Assembly: GCF_031877795.1 (NCBI RefSeq)
Contig: NC_133934.1
Coordinates: forward strand, 26,167,716-26,231,715
Direction of reading: 5' to 3'
Source of the DNA: Strix aluco
Taxonomy: Eukaryota; Chordata; Aves; Strigiformes; Strigidae
DNA length: 64,000 nt
The notes beneath the pieces are model-generated. The model did not search any database, was not told where the DNA came from, and was given only the letters and a program-made list of their open reading frames with translations. The translations under genes were made by a program, and so were the position numbers. Positions 1 through 60,600 of this stretch are shown here, piece after piece (position 1 is the first letter of the stretch; each line of letters begins with the position of its first letter).

Positions 1-7784
<7,784 letters not shown>

Positions 7785-7790
7785 ATTCAG

Positions 7791-8562
7791 GTATGTGCTA
7801 GAGCCTTTAATTTTTTATTTAACACGGCTCCTTCTAGAGGACATCGGGTGTTTTTCCCAGCCAGGGAAATTCAGTGTTCAACAACCTGACTTACAGCCTG
7901 GGTCTGGGCCTCAGGTAACCAAGACCCAGCTGCAGCACCCGTTTGCCCTCAGGCATGCAACCACCAGTAGCTTTTGCTACTGCCACTAACCTGGGCACAA
8001 AATCATTCCAGTTGTGAGGCTTGGAACATGGTCCTGAACACCAGTTGTGCTTCAGTAATGCAGAGAACAGCCTGAAGATCTCAACATCAGCACATCCACG
8101 TGCAGATCTACCAACAAGTTTTTAAGTGTAGGAAGAGAGAGAGATGCAAACTGGAAGGAGCAGATCTAAAGCGCAGGTTGCATGATCTTAGCTTCTATGT
8201 TTAACAGAATATAAGAATGTATCACAGGGTAACAGCAACATACTACTGGCTTGAAATATTCCCATTTCAAAGAATGAGACCACTGCTCTGCCTGTACCAC
8301 ACCCCTGGAATCCAAGACTTTGGTTTTGTTAAAGGAATGGTAACTGAACATCAATTAAAGTTCCTCATTAATCTTGACATTTGAACACTTATGTGAAAAT
8401 GTAGCTGTCAGTCAAAGTAATGGGCATGGGGTATTATAAATTAATATATACCACAGTAACCTTATTTTTGTTAACTTTTTTTTCTGGTCTGAGAAAACCT
8501 TGTAGTTTGCATCAGAGTCTTTCTATCCCAGGAGATGACTAACAAGCTCTGTTTATTTTCAG
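7791..8562 (+). other. WDR19: Probable intron in the WDR19 3' UTR
   Basis: Bounded by CAG/GTATGT at 7791 and TTTATTTTCAG at 8562. It contains nothing recognisable. If the UTR is not spliced, this is simply 3' UTR. Confidence 0.45.
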
Positions 8563-8745
8563 AACTGCAGGTGTTGTCTGGCAAGCAGCAAGGAAAGCTC
8601 CATCACTACACTAAATCCTAGTGGGGAAAAGATGTGTAATAACAACCACCATGTCACTTCTATTTTGTGATAGCCTGTAAATATTTACCTTTTGATAAAT
8701 TTTGTACTTTGATTTATTATAGTAATAAAAATTGATTGATAATTC
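8563..8745 (+). other. WDR19: Probable non-coding last exon and poly(A) site of WDR19
   Basis: A good acceptor (TTTATTTTCAG) ends at 8562, and an AATAAA lies at 8724-8729 followed by T/G-containing sequence. Together with the donor at 7791 this suggests a spliced 3' UTR ending near 8745. The alternative is an unspliced UTR running through from 7785. Transcript evidence would decide. Confidence 0.5.
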
Positions 8746-9108
8746 TTCTTAACAAGCAAAATTTGCATTTTATCTGTGCCAAGGCCAAACCAAACCCCCT
8801 AGTGTTTTCTTTTTCAACATCAGTTCTGAACTTTACAACTATTTTCTATTAACATTTCTTACTCTTTAATTATTCCCTTCTGGTTTTGATAAAGATACAA
8901 CTCATACAAGCACAGGCTCCTTAAGTTTCGGAATGAAATCCCCTCACTGCTTTTCTGTCTCTAACTGAACAAAGGGGAAGTTGTGGGAAAACAGTAACAC
9001 CACATCCTGTACATGAAGGAAAGCCAGAACCTTCGAAGAAAAGAGAGGGAGGGAGACAGAACACTCCATGAACTTAACCAAAACTTTAAAAAGACTCCTG
9101 TGAAACAT
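8746..9108. other. WDR19-RFC1 convergent gap
   Basis: About 0.36 kb between the two likely poly(A) sites of converging genes. AT-rich, with no further feature. Confidence 0.5.
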
Positions 9109-9544
9109 TTTATTGTAATTTTATACACTGCTTAATTTCTATAATGTACAAATACGCAATTTTGGTTTGGGGTTGGTGGTTTTTTTTTTTTGCATCATGT
9201 ACTATTTACAAGAGTTCACCACAATGTCAGGGGATTTATTAAAAAAAAGTGAAGTCCTAGGAAGACTTAGCATAAATGCCAGGTAACTAAGCATCGCATT
9301 TTCATCAAGTTCATGCACCCCGGTGTTTGTTGCACAAGGATATTTATAGCTTGTAATGCTGTAGCACGTTAAGAGTGAGTAGGACATGGCATGGTGCGAG
9401 AGTGGAGTAGCTACATCACCTCTATAAGAGGAGCATTTTCAACACACTGGTTCTGCTTTCCCAGCTCCAGCACTGGACCTGTTTCATGTTCCAGCCAGAA
9501 GTTAGATAAGTAAAGCTGCCTTCCAGAGCAAGATTTTATTCTGT
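9109..9544 (-). other. RFC1: RFC1 3' UTR with AATAAA signals
   Basis: On the minus strand the sequence after the RFC1 stop contains AATAAA hexamers (TTTATT on the plus strand) at 9535-9540, 9235-9240 and 9109-9114. The most distal would put the transcript end near 9090, about 0.36 kb from the likely WDR19 end at 8745. Which signal is used cannot be told from sequence. Confidence 0.5.
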
Positions 9545-50784
<41,240 letters not shown>

Positions 50785-50807
50785 GCTGCCAGCGGCGGTT
50801 TCTCTCG

Positions 50808-50831
50808 CTAGCGGGTCCCCTCCGGCTCCAT
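50808..50831 (-). CDS. Short upstream ORF in the RFC1 5' leader
   Basis: Seven codons, MEPEGTR, then TAG, ending 23 bases before the RFC1 ATG. The context GGCATGG has G at -3 and +4, so initiation is plausible. It matters only if transcription starts upstream of 50831. Confidence 0.45.
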   Translation of the reverse strand: MEPEGTR

Positions 50832-50848
50832 GCCTCCCGCCCCCCGCC

Positions 50849-50858
50849 TTCGCGCCAA
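50849..50858 (-). promoter_or_regulatory. E2F-like site
   Basis: The minus strand reads TTGGCGCGAA, close to the E2F consensus, 65 bp upstream of the RFC1 ATG. Expected for a replication gene; prediction only. Confidence 0.5.
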
Positions 50859-50929
50859 CTCCCGCGGCCCGGCGCGCAGCGCTGCCGTCACAGCCGCGAC
50901 GGGCGGGGCGGCGGCCGTTGGAACCCCTC

Positions 50930-50945
50930 CCGTTGGGCCCAACGG
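50930..50945. promoter_or_regulatory. Perfect 16-bp palindrome CCGTTGGGCCCAACGG
   Basis: It is self-complementary and contains two inverted MYB-type sites (CCAACGG), with a third at 50915-50921. It lies about 146 bp upstream of the RFC1 start codon inside the CpG island. Confidence 0.6.
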
Positions 50946-53900
50946 CCGGTGGCGCTGCCGCGGGACCTCCGGCCGCCCCCTCCCGCCCAACCGGCCTTCT
51001 CCCTTTTTTTTCCCCGCTGCCTGCTTTCCGTGCAGGCGTCAGGGGCTGGTGCCGTTGCCGTGGGGGTGTAACCGCTTCTAACCGCTCCCCTGAACCTCGG
51101 CAGGAAGCCGGGGCAGCTCCCGCGCGTCCCGGCCTCTGAGTGAAGGGAATGAGTATGGCAGCTCGCGTCAAAATGGTGGGTGGGCTTCCAGCTGCTGCAG
51201 CTCCACGAGGAGTAAAGGCTGTGTCCTCAGTCACCTTTGACAGAGAAGGAGAACTGACCGTCTTAACGCTTGTAACAAACAAGTGGACAGAGCCAGGCCT
51301 CCCTGAGGTAGTGTTTTAATGCACTGAGCCAAACGAAACATCTGAATATGTGGACAGCTAGTAACACAGCAGTGCAATCACCATAAGTCAGGTCTGAACC
51401 AACGCAGCACATAAAATCATTTTCCTGTAACAAACGTGGGTCGGTCCCTTCTTTCGTGGCTGTGCTGGAACCGTCGGGCTTCAATTCAGTATTTCTCCCC
51501 ATGCATTCGGGCTTAGGAGAGCTCAGAGTTTACATCTGAGGGATCCAAGAGAAACTGAAAAGTTATGCTCTGTCTTCACCCACTGACTTTAATTTATAAT
51601 CAATTTCTAATGAAATCTTACATGTTCTCTTCCATTTTTTTCCTCTACTTGCTGAATGCTGGGAGGGAATAAAGTTGGGCAAACCAAGTAAAAAACAGTT
51701 CCCCTCACTTGTCTGATGTTTAGATTCTGTCAACCTACTGAATTGCTAATTATTGCTAGTCTGGGAGAATGGGGAGGCCAAACAGAATTTGTGACACTAA
51801 AAATATTGCCATTGATTTAGAAAACCATTTAAAAAAAAAAAAAAAATGAATACAAGCTCAATTTGTACTTGTTTCATAGGGCAATTGCCAGTGCTATCAT
51901 TTGTATACCTTCTGTATTCACTTCGTTTTCTTTCTTTATTTTTTTTTAAAGAACAAGAGACTGTCTACTTGGTGACATGGTCAGATTCCAGCAAATTACA
52001 TAGAGATGAAGGATCTTTTCGTCCAATCTGAGAAAACATGAATGTTAGTGATGCCTATTACCATTCCTGTTTAATTCTTCAGATTGGATTTTTAAGTAAT
52101 TCTAAGACCCTGTTGGTATAGAAGTTGCTACTGCTCCTCTATGAACACACGTGATCAGGTGGACTCTTGTATTTTCAACATTAGCATAGCTTGTGAATTT
52201 GGATTTCTGCATAAGAAACACATGACAGTGAGCAAGTAAACAGACTCACAGCACAGGCTGTGCTTTTCAGCCTGTTTTGCAAGTTATTCCATGTGCATTC
52301 AACTATAATGGCTATGCAAACAAAACTGGTATCACTTGAGAAAAATGTCTCCAGTTATTATGTTTGTATTTATTTAATTCTCATTAAGTAATTTTTAAAG
52401 CTGTGCGTATTCCTGATACCAGAACTAAAGAGTAGTTAAAATGGCTGACATTTGTAGTAGCCAAACAAACTGTTTAAATAATGCTAAAAGAATTATTGCA
52501 GGTGGTTATCTCTATTTGTAGTTGATAAAGCTACCTAGAATAACATCCAGCAGAGCAGTGTCTGCTTGTGGGCTTGTGACATGTTCATGATTCTTGGAAG
52601 GCAAAAGTTTAACCCTTTGGGAAGAGATCAGACTGAATACCTGGAATGACTATAATTCACTCCTGGGTATGGTGGGGGAACAGAGGATACCTTTGTTTTT
52701 ACATGCATTGATATGAAACCACTGGAAGCAGGAAAAACCTTGCTCTGCCACAGGAAACAAAACTGAGTAATTGTGTCATGATGAGCTTTGCAAGATAAAA
52801 TGAAGGCAATATCTCTCGAGTCTATAATTGATCATGGGTTGTGTTTTAAAGACATATTACCCAACTAAAAGTAAAGCTTTTTAAAAAGTAGCTGAAGTAC
52901 AGTCAATATCATCACTCTATTTACAACTAAGACAAATAATTTTAAAAATCAGGCTTGTTTTCTACCTTTCTGAAAATCACAGACTATTTGGCTTTTTATG
53001 TTTGGGGTTTTTTTCCAAAATACATTTTAAAAGTGAGATACTAACTCTTGATCTTGAATTTTTTTCCCTCTTGAACAAAACCAGTCCTACTGTTATTACC
53101 ACTGAAGGCTTTGTCTTGCTTATTGAGAGGAGGTTGTTTATATGTAAAATGCATTTTCTTATCTTGAGAAATAAAAAATAGTATGTTTTCTTTTTGTTAA
53201 TATTTTCTTGTTTATTTTCAAATTTTTGTATATTGATATGTTGATGCAGTTTTGGAATTGAAATCAACTTTTATTGAAACTTTTGAAGCAATGTTTTATT
53301 TATTGCTCTCAAAATTTTTATTTTGAATTGCTTGAAACAATTGCAGGATAAGGCAGATTCTTGTAACTTAACACTGAGATACTTTTGAAGTCCACAAGGC
53401 AGTGTTTCTTACATGTTTTAGGGGACAATACACCTTGATCATTTAAGAAATCTTTGTAATGGAACAGAGATGTTCTGAGTTTCCTGTGTGTCCAGAGGAC
53501 CTCTGAGATTAGGAATTGGCCTAAAGACATACAGGATGGTAATGCTGAGACAATTAGGAAAACACAACAAAAATATGTTTCCTGAAGTTGAAATTTCAAG
53601 TTAAATTCTGTATTTTTTCATACCATTAATAGACATTAAAATACTAATTTACTAGATGGTAGGCTCTATTTTGGAGGAATCCTGTAGGGAATATTTTGCT
53701 TGCTAGAGTTTCTAGTAAAGAAAATCAAATTTCTCTCACATGGTAGAAACAGGAATTAGCATTTTGTTGCAGACCAAAAATTCCAAAAATTCTTTGTAAA
53801 CCTATGGTCTAGTTTCTATTTACATTAGGCTTTCTATAGTATCCATCACAATTATGTGTCTTTAGAAAAGACTTGATCCCATCTCAAACAGTTTTTGCAG

Positions 53901-56208
53901 TATAAGGTAAAGGTATAAGATAAAGATAAGGGTTTGATTTGCGTCACACTGTTGAGGGCAATTACATAAGTTGTGCTTTTTGAGCACCTAGCACTAGTAG
54001 ATCTGAGCAGCTGATGTTAATGTAAACATTACACTTTTTCTAAGTGAACTTTGTCTCTAGGTCTTTTCTCTCTCTTCATTTGCATACCTAGCCAGAATGA
54101 ATGTGTCTTAACTCGGATACTCAGCCTAACATTGTGTACATTCAAAACTCTACTCCTTTCAACTAATGTGTTTAGCATTTCTGCAGATCAAACCCCAGGT
54201 TTTCAAGTCCAATCCCTAAAAGAAGGAGAATACATATTCAATAGTCAAGTGAAAAGTTATTTTCGTAATTTGATTCACTTGCCTTGACAGAGGCAAAGAT
54301 AGAAAAGGAAATTTGATAGCTAAGAATTGAACTGAATAATCATTAGTCTTCCCAACTACTGTAACAGTAATGGCAAGTGCCCAGGAGACCTCAGCCTCTC
54401 CCAGCCTTGATTCATTCTGAAACCAGATTCATGAAGTGCGTGGTCAGAGGCAGGAAATCAACTGATGTACAGGTTCAGCATCAGGGTTGGAGCTTGTACT
54501 GATTCTGCCCCCTGAGCTAGTGGAATAATTAATTCCTTTTTCTACCCTTCCCTTTGCACCATCACTTCTCAACAGCCCCTGATTACATTTCACTAGTCTG
54601 TGATAATTGTTTTCCAAATTAACCATCACAGTGTTTCCTTTCCCCAACTCTTTGCTCAGGTAATCAAAACCTCCGTCCAAATTCAAGTCACTATATGACT
54701 CTGATCAGTTAAATTGCTTCCATTTTAACTTTATCAAGTAACATTATAGCTCAAACAGTTAAATATGACAAAGCAGTAAAAACTAGATTCAGAGGCCTGA
54801 AACATTGAAACATTTTCAAACATTGAGTATGGCATGCTCCTTGTTGTATCAGTAATAAGGAAAGAAATACAGTTCATAACTTTGTCCAGATCACGCATCT
54901 GGGAGCACAAGTCTCTGTTGCACCTTTCACATCTCATGCAGATGCAACACATTGTCTGCAGTAAGATGCCAGTGGCACTAACTCTGCTGTAGTTAGTGGG
55001 GAGAAGCCCATTGTCTTTACCTTGCCAATATATTGCCATGGTATTACAGAGCTGTCATGGGCGTTTTGAACTAAAGTATCTGGTAATCATGGTAACTAAC
55101 TGCTTTAGAACCATAGTGGAATCCGTAATGACTTGTATTTGGGTTTTCTTTCATAAAGTATGATACATACAATCAAAGCTTTTAAATGTTAAAATAGAAG
55201 GATTATGTTCATGCAATAACTATCCAAATTAGTATTTTAAAATGCTATTCCACAGAATAAAAAAGGAACATGTCAGTATATACTGTAGACCAACTTGGTA
55301 CAGTCCCTATCTACTCCTCTTGTTCCCAAGCTGCCTTTGGTAGGATCTTGGCTGAGAAGTGTGGATCAGTTACGTCAGGTAATTGAGGGAGTGCAGGGTT
55401 TGTTAGGTGGGGGAGACTCATGTTAGATGCATGGCCACCCCACCAGCAGGGATCTGCAGTGCAGAAGATGTCAGTAGGAGCTTTGTTCTTCATCTGTGAT
55501 GAAACTGTTTCTTGTAAAGGTGCTACAGAGAAATGCTTACAAACATGTATTGAGGGTTTGTGTTTATTGTAAAAACAAATAAAATATCTTTCATCTTCTA
55601 TTGATTAATCAGCTTTATTGTTAAACTAAAGATGTGTCTCAATGGAATGCAATCCTGGAAGCATGCTCTCACAGGTAGCAGGAGCAGTAAGGTGGCAGCA
55701 GCCCAGCGGCCCATCTGAACTTTCATGTCCAACATGCCAGCAGGGCTAATTCATCCAAGGAGAGTGCTATATTTAGGTGATAAATTGTTCCCATGTTCAG
55801 ATTTCAGTGGGTATATTTCTTGCATGTGAAGTTACTTCACACTGCCATCTTGTTCCACAAATCTTTTCAGCAACTGTGGCCTATGTGTGGATATACTTTA
55901 TATTACTGTACCTCAGAAAAGCAAAAATGGCAGGCGTCAGTCTTACTGTATTGAGTAAATTGACTGTATCTCAACACATGTAGTTTTGCTGTAAATTGAA
56001 ATATTTTAAAAGATTAAATGGTATTGCATAACTGCTCTGTAAGATATTCACTGTACTGATGCCGCAGCTGTGTATACCAAGATTGTTAAATTATTCAGTA
56101 ATGAAATAGTATCTTTTGGGGGCTAATATCTTTGCTAATTGTGTTTATCTGACAAAATCCAGGGAAAGTGCTTAAGGACTGGAACAGACCCCTGTTAATT
56201 TTGTACTG

Positions 56209-56234
56209 CTGCTGTACATAGAACTGTACAGCAG
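56209..56234. repeat. Perfect 10-bp inverted repeat, 6-base loop
   Basis: Arms CTGCTGTACA and TGTACAGCAG flank TAGAAC, about 0.7 kb upstream of the KLB coding start. It could form a hairpin or bind a dimeric factor; function unknown. Confidence 0.6.
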
Positions 56235-56825
56235 ACTTTGATATTGGATAGAAAAACAGTTGCATGTATTTGAAAGAAATACTGACTTGCTTTGTGTTTT
56301 TATGCAGTTAGTGGGATGTGTGTGTATGTCTCTTGCCCACAACAAAATTTCCCATGAGTCCAGGGAGAATTTTTCAGCAGAAGTAGGATGTTTGAGCAGG
56401 GCAGGACTGAGGAATGACGCACTGCCCTTCCAGCCATCCAATTACATAGATGGGATAAATCACCTTTTAATTGGAGACTATGTAGTCTGATTTATATTTC
56501 TGCCACATTTCCTCGAAATTTCTGCACAAGAAATGAAGGATGTGATAGCTTCTTAGCACGCTCTGTCACTTATATTCTCCCACCCGAATGACCAAGCTTT
56601 AAATAATGATTAGTTACTAGCATTTATATTGTTCAGGAAACCTATTTTCCTGCAGTAAGAAGCCAGCCAGGTGTCTCAGTGGTCATACAGAGGCCACCTC
56701 CCTAAAAATTACGCTGTTCTCTGATCTGTTCTAGGTCTCACAGTTCAGGCTAATCATTGACAGGGCTTTTACGATCACAAGCTTTTAGTGAAGCTTTGAT
56801 AAGACACTCCAGCAGTTCATGGCAA

Positions 56826-56928
56826 ATGAAGACAGTCTGCAAGGCAGAGGCTCCAGTGAATGAATGGATTTTTTTCAGCGTCAGTGCAAGAAATCTGACT
56901 TTTAACACTGGTGCTATAAACCGGCATA
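56826..56928 (+). pseudogene. KLB: Remnant of the KLB N-terminal extension, out of frame with KLB
   Basis: From an ATG at 56826 the plus strand reads MKTVCKAEAPVNEWIFFS, which aligns with the first 18 residues of human KLB (same Met-Lys, Cys, Ala, Pro and NEWIFFS). That frame is one base off the main KLB frame: it continues past 56929 and stops at 57054-57056, while the main frame has a TAA at 56917. So the mammal-like N-terminus is present as DNA but cannot be joined to the rest without a frameshift. A real indel, an assembly error or an unrecognised splice are all possible. Confidence 0.6.
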
Positions 56929-57666
56929 ATGTGTGGCCAACGACTGGAGAGATTTGTTGCTTTTTGGACATTAGTTTTCATAAGGATAGTTACTGGGCTT
57001 GCTGGAGAGGGAAGATCTGTGTGGAAAAAGGACACCCACTTCAGCCCCGTGAGTGAAACACAGATGTTTTTGTATGACACTTTCCCCAAAGAGTTTCTCT
57101 GGGGTGTAGGGACAGGGGCTTTCCAGGTGGAAGGCAGCTGGAGGAAGGACGGGAAAGGCTCCTCCATCTGGGACCGCTTCATCCACTCGGAGTTCAGGGA
57201 TGCTGGCAGCACAGATGCCTCCAGTGACAGTTACACCTTGTTGGACAAAGATTTGTCTGCTCTGGATTTTTTGGGAGTTACTTTTTACCAGTTTTCAATT
57301 TCATGGTCAAGGCTTTTTCCCACTGGAGTGGTAGCAGCTCCCAATGAAAAAGGACTACAGTATTATAACACCCTTATTGACTCTCTACTCTACAGAAATA
57401 TTGACCCCATGGTTACATTGTACCACTGGGACCTGCCCTTGATGCTGCAAGAAAAATATGGGGGATGGAAAAATGAATCAGTAATTGATATCTTCAACGA
57501 CTATGCCACCTTTTGCTTCCAGACCTTTGGGGATCGTGTTAAGTATTGGATTACAATCCACAATCCATACTTAGTTGCTTGGCATGGGTATGGCACAGGT
57601 ATTCATGCTCCTGGAGAGAGAGGGAAAATAACAACCATCTACTCTGTAGGACACAATTTGATCAAG
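56929..57666 (+). CDS. KLB: KLB (beta-klotho), first coding exon; the rest lies beyond the window
   Basis: KLB is the single-pass membrane co-receptor that binds FGF21 and FGF19-type hormones together with FGFR1c or FGFR4. The exon encodes 246 residues up to GHNLIK, then a phase-0 donor GTACAG, the same border as I recall for human KLB. Residues 1-25 form a hydrophobic signal-like segment ([18 protein letters not shown]). From about 48 begins the first glycosidase-family-1-like domain ([20 protein letters not shown], ..LYHWDLP..). The acid/base motif of active enzymes (NEP) reads HNP at 211-213, as in other beta-klothos, so catalysis is not expected. N182 lies in an N-glycosylation sequon. 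The start chosen is the first in-frame ATG after a TAA at 56917. The second domain, membrane span and tail are not in the window. Confidence 0.95.
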
Positions 57667-60600
57667 GTACAGTATAGTAAGATTTACAAACTGATCTTGC
57701 ACCACCATGGGAAATGATGGGAGGAATCAATCATGTAATCAATGTTTTAAAAAAAAATTAAGGAATGTGAAAACATCAAGAAATAACCCTTGGCTAAGGC
57801 AGTCTTTTTTTTTAATCCTCATGTTGATTTTATTGTTGTTGTCACAACAGCTGACTCAGTAATTACTTGTTTAAAGTGCTGGTTTATTATTTTATTTATA
57901 TTGGGTTTTGCCAACAAGATCTGGCTATTAAAGACCGTGATTTTTCCTTCTTTGTTCTTTCCACTTAGCTAAACACACTGACATGACCATTCATTCAGCT
58001 ATACTGAAATGACTATTAGTTTAAAATGAAATTTATTTGCATTTGCGTATTGCATCAATTCTACTAGGAGTAGAGAATGTATATATAAATATGATTAGTT
58101 CTAGCTTAGTAAGATCATATTGCAAAACGTTTATTGTTAAACTAACAAGGTCAGTAGTTCTTGGGTTTGGGAGTAAACAAATGTCCTCTTCAGTATTTAA
58201 GTATTTCAGTATTCAAAGTTACATTATTTCCATGCTGTTTTCAGCATTTTAATTTTTATGTCAGTCTTATTTATCAGCTGTCTTCTACAAAATTACATAT
58301 CCAAAAAGCTTGATCCCATGACCAGTAGTTTCAGCTGCAATACTGGGTCCTAAGTTCATGGTATTCTTTCTTCGGGAAGGACAAAAAGAAGTCTGAAATG
58401 GGTCATATTTTTTAAGGAAAAAGTGCAGATGTTGTTCCTGATATTGTCAACAGCATTACAGAGTTTACAGCGTCTCCTCTGATAGAGGATACGGAATAGC
58501 TAGTTCCTATGCATAGGAGCTTGTGTTCTTATTTTTTCTTACTATAATTTAAAACAATTTCCAATAACAGCAGTTTAAGATAAGAATTAGCAATATCAAT
58601 AAAGCATTTTTTTCATCTATAGTGCTCGAAGTACTTTACAGAGCAGGTCACTATCCTGTCTCTGTTTGATAGAGCAGCTAGTATAATTTCCCCTGCTCAA
58701 ACTATTCCTAGCTGTCACAAAGACAATTTTTCTACTACCTACCATCCATTATAAGTGTAATAAACAAATAAATCTGAATGTATTTGTCCTACAGAAAGAA
58801 GTATGCATGTGGGAAAAAATTAAATGCCAGAGTAGTTAAAAATATTCTGCAACTGACCATTTCCATTTCTTGTATTTGCTTCTGGGCTAGAACCTGCAGA
58901 ACCTCCTTTTTCGGAAAATTCATGCTACTGTCAATAGAACTTTTACACATAGAAAAGTCATTGATCAGCCTGAGTGACTGATTTCAGACTTAGCACGAGA
59001 ATGATTTAACTGTAGAGATTTGTGAAGCATCTCGAAGAGAACTGATGTGCAATCATTCTTTTTATTTTCAAGTGCTATATAAAACATATTTGGTATAATA
59101 CATGTAAAAGATACAACGTAAGTTTGTAGCATTTCTTGCCTGCATTTCTGAGTGACACAATCATAACTGGGGTACCAACTAGGCAGTCTCTGCATTTTCC
59201 CACTGTAAAATCCGTGTAAACAGCACATAGGGAGCAATATCTCTGCTGAAGACTCAATTCCAGGAAGCCAAGCGCATCTGGGTTTGATATACAAATTACT
59301 GACCTTAGTTCCTTGGTCATTATTATTTAACTCTCAGACTTGATCTGATAGTTGGTTCTAGTTTTAAAGTCTGTGAATCTGAGTATAAAATAAACTACTT
59401 CAATGAAAGAGTTAATGAGACTTTCAGCAACACACAGTCCATTAGCTAGTATTTTATTATTCTTGGGCAGAAATTATTTTCATGTTGTATCTTTCTTACA
59501 GCCCCATGAACATTACCTAATGTATTAGAAGTTTTCTCCTGTGGCACTGTAAAATTTCTGAAGATTTTAGGTCTTCATGAAGAATCTCAAATTTCTATCA
59601 ATGTATTTGAGGAACTAGGGTTTGATGTTTGGGATTGGGGGTGGAATAGAGGCTCTTGAGGTACCCATCAACATGAGTCAACTCTTCTTATATATGTAAA
59701 AATTTTTTTTCCTAATGTAATTAAAGCCAGCCTTTCCACAGAAGTCATAGGTGGTATTATATGTTTCGAGCTAACTAGCCAGAATCTTTCTTAAAGATTT
59801 TTGTGGGTATCTAAATGTTCGGGTTGTTTAGTATTGTTGACAATACCATATTAATATAATATATTGATGCACAGTCAGGATTCATGTGTTATGAATTGTC
59901 TTTCCTTTCAGAGTCAGGGAATGTTATAAGAATCTCTTTTTAAAGAGATTTCACGTGGCTTTTTATTTCAGGACTGGTATATGCAAATCTGTTTCTCAGA
60001 CATTGTATTATGGCTACCTTCTAATTTACCACCGCAAACCAAAAATGCCCTCCCCAAAATAAAAGACCAGCAAAAATGTCAGGTTTTGGCACACCAGTAA
60101 CACACAAAAGTAACATTGGAAAACAATTAATGATAACATGTAACTTGCCATGCGACATTTGAAAGCCACATCAAAGATACAAAAACTATGAGCTTGAGGC
60201 AGCTGTCATACTGAGGCAGAGAAGAAAAAAACTGCACACAGAAAAATTAGATGGATTTCTTTGATTTAACAGTAAATAAATCTGACAAGAAGCAAGAAAA
60301 TACAAAGCAAATGAATCATTGTGGCTGGAGCTAAATGAGATATGTACCTGATATATTATTACCATTTTCTCTGGATCTAGTTATGTTCTTTTATACTTAG
60401 ATTGAGGTTTGTAAAGATCACAAACTGCAGACCAAGCTGTCTTCTTTTCATCCTCTGTATCAGTGCCCTTCAGGCAGTGCTGCCTTTGCTACATAACAGG
60501 CAGAAAGAGGTTTTTGTTGGTTTTTTTTTTCCTGTTAAAGATCATTCACGCTCCTTTCCATCTGGCAGAAAAGCCCTGGAGAAAACTGTCAGAATAAGAT

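Larger units (their letters stand above)
51176..56928. other. RFC1-KLB intergenic region
   Basis: 5.7 kb, AT-rich after the CpG island. The open frames are short, and none resembles a known protein or has splice support. A perfect 10-bp inverted repeat with a 6-base loop lies at 56209-56234. The KLB promoter and 5' leader must lie here, but no TATA box or other core element could be assigned with confidence. Confidence 0.6.
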
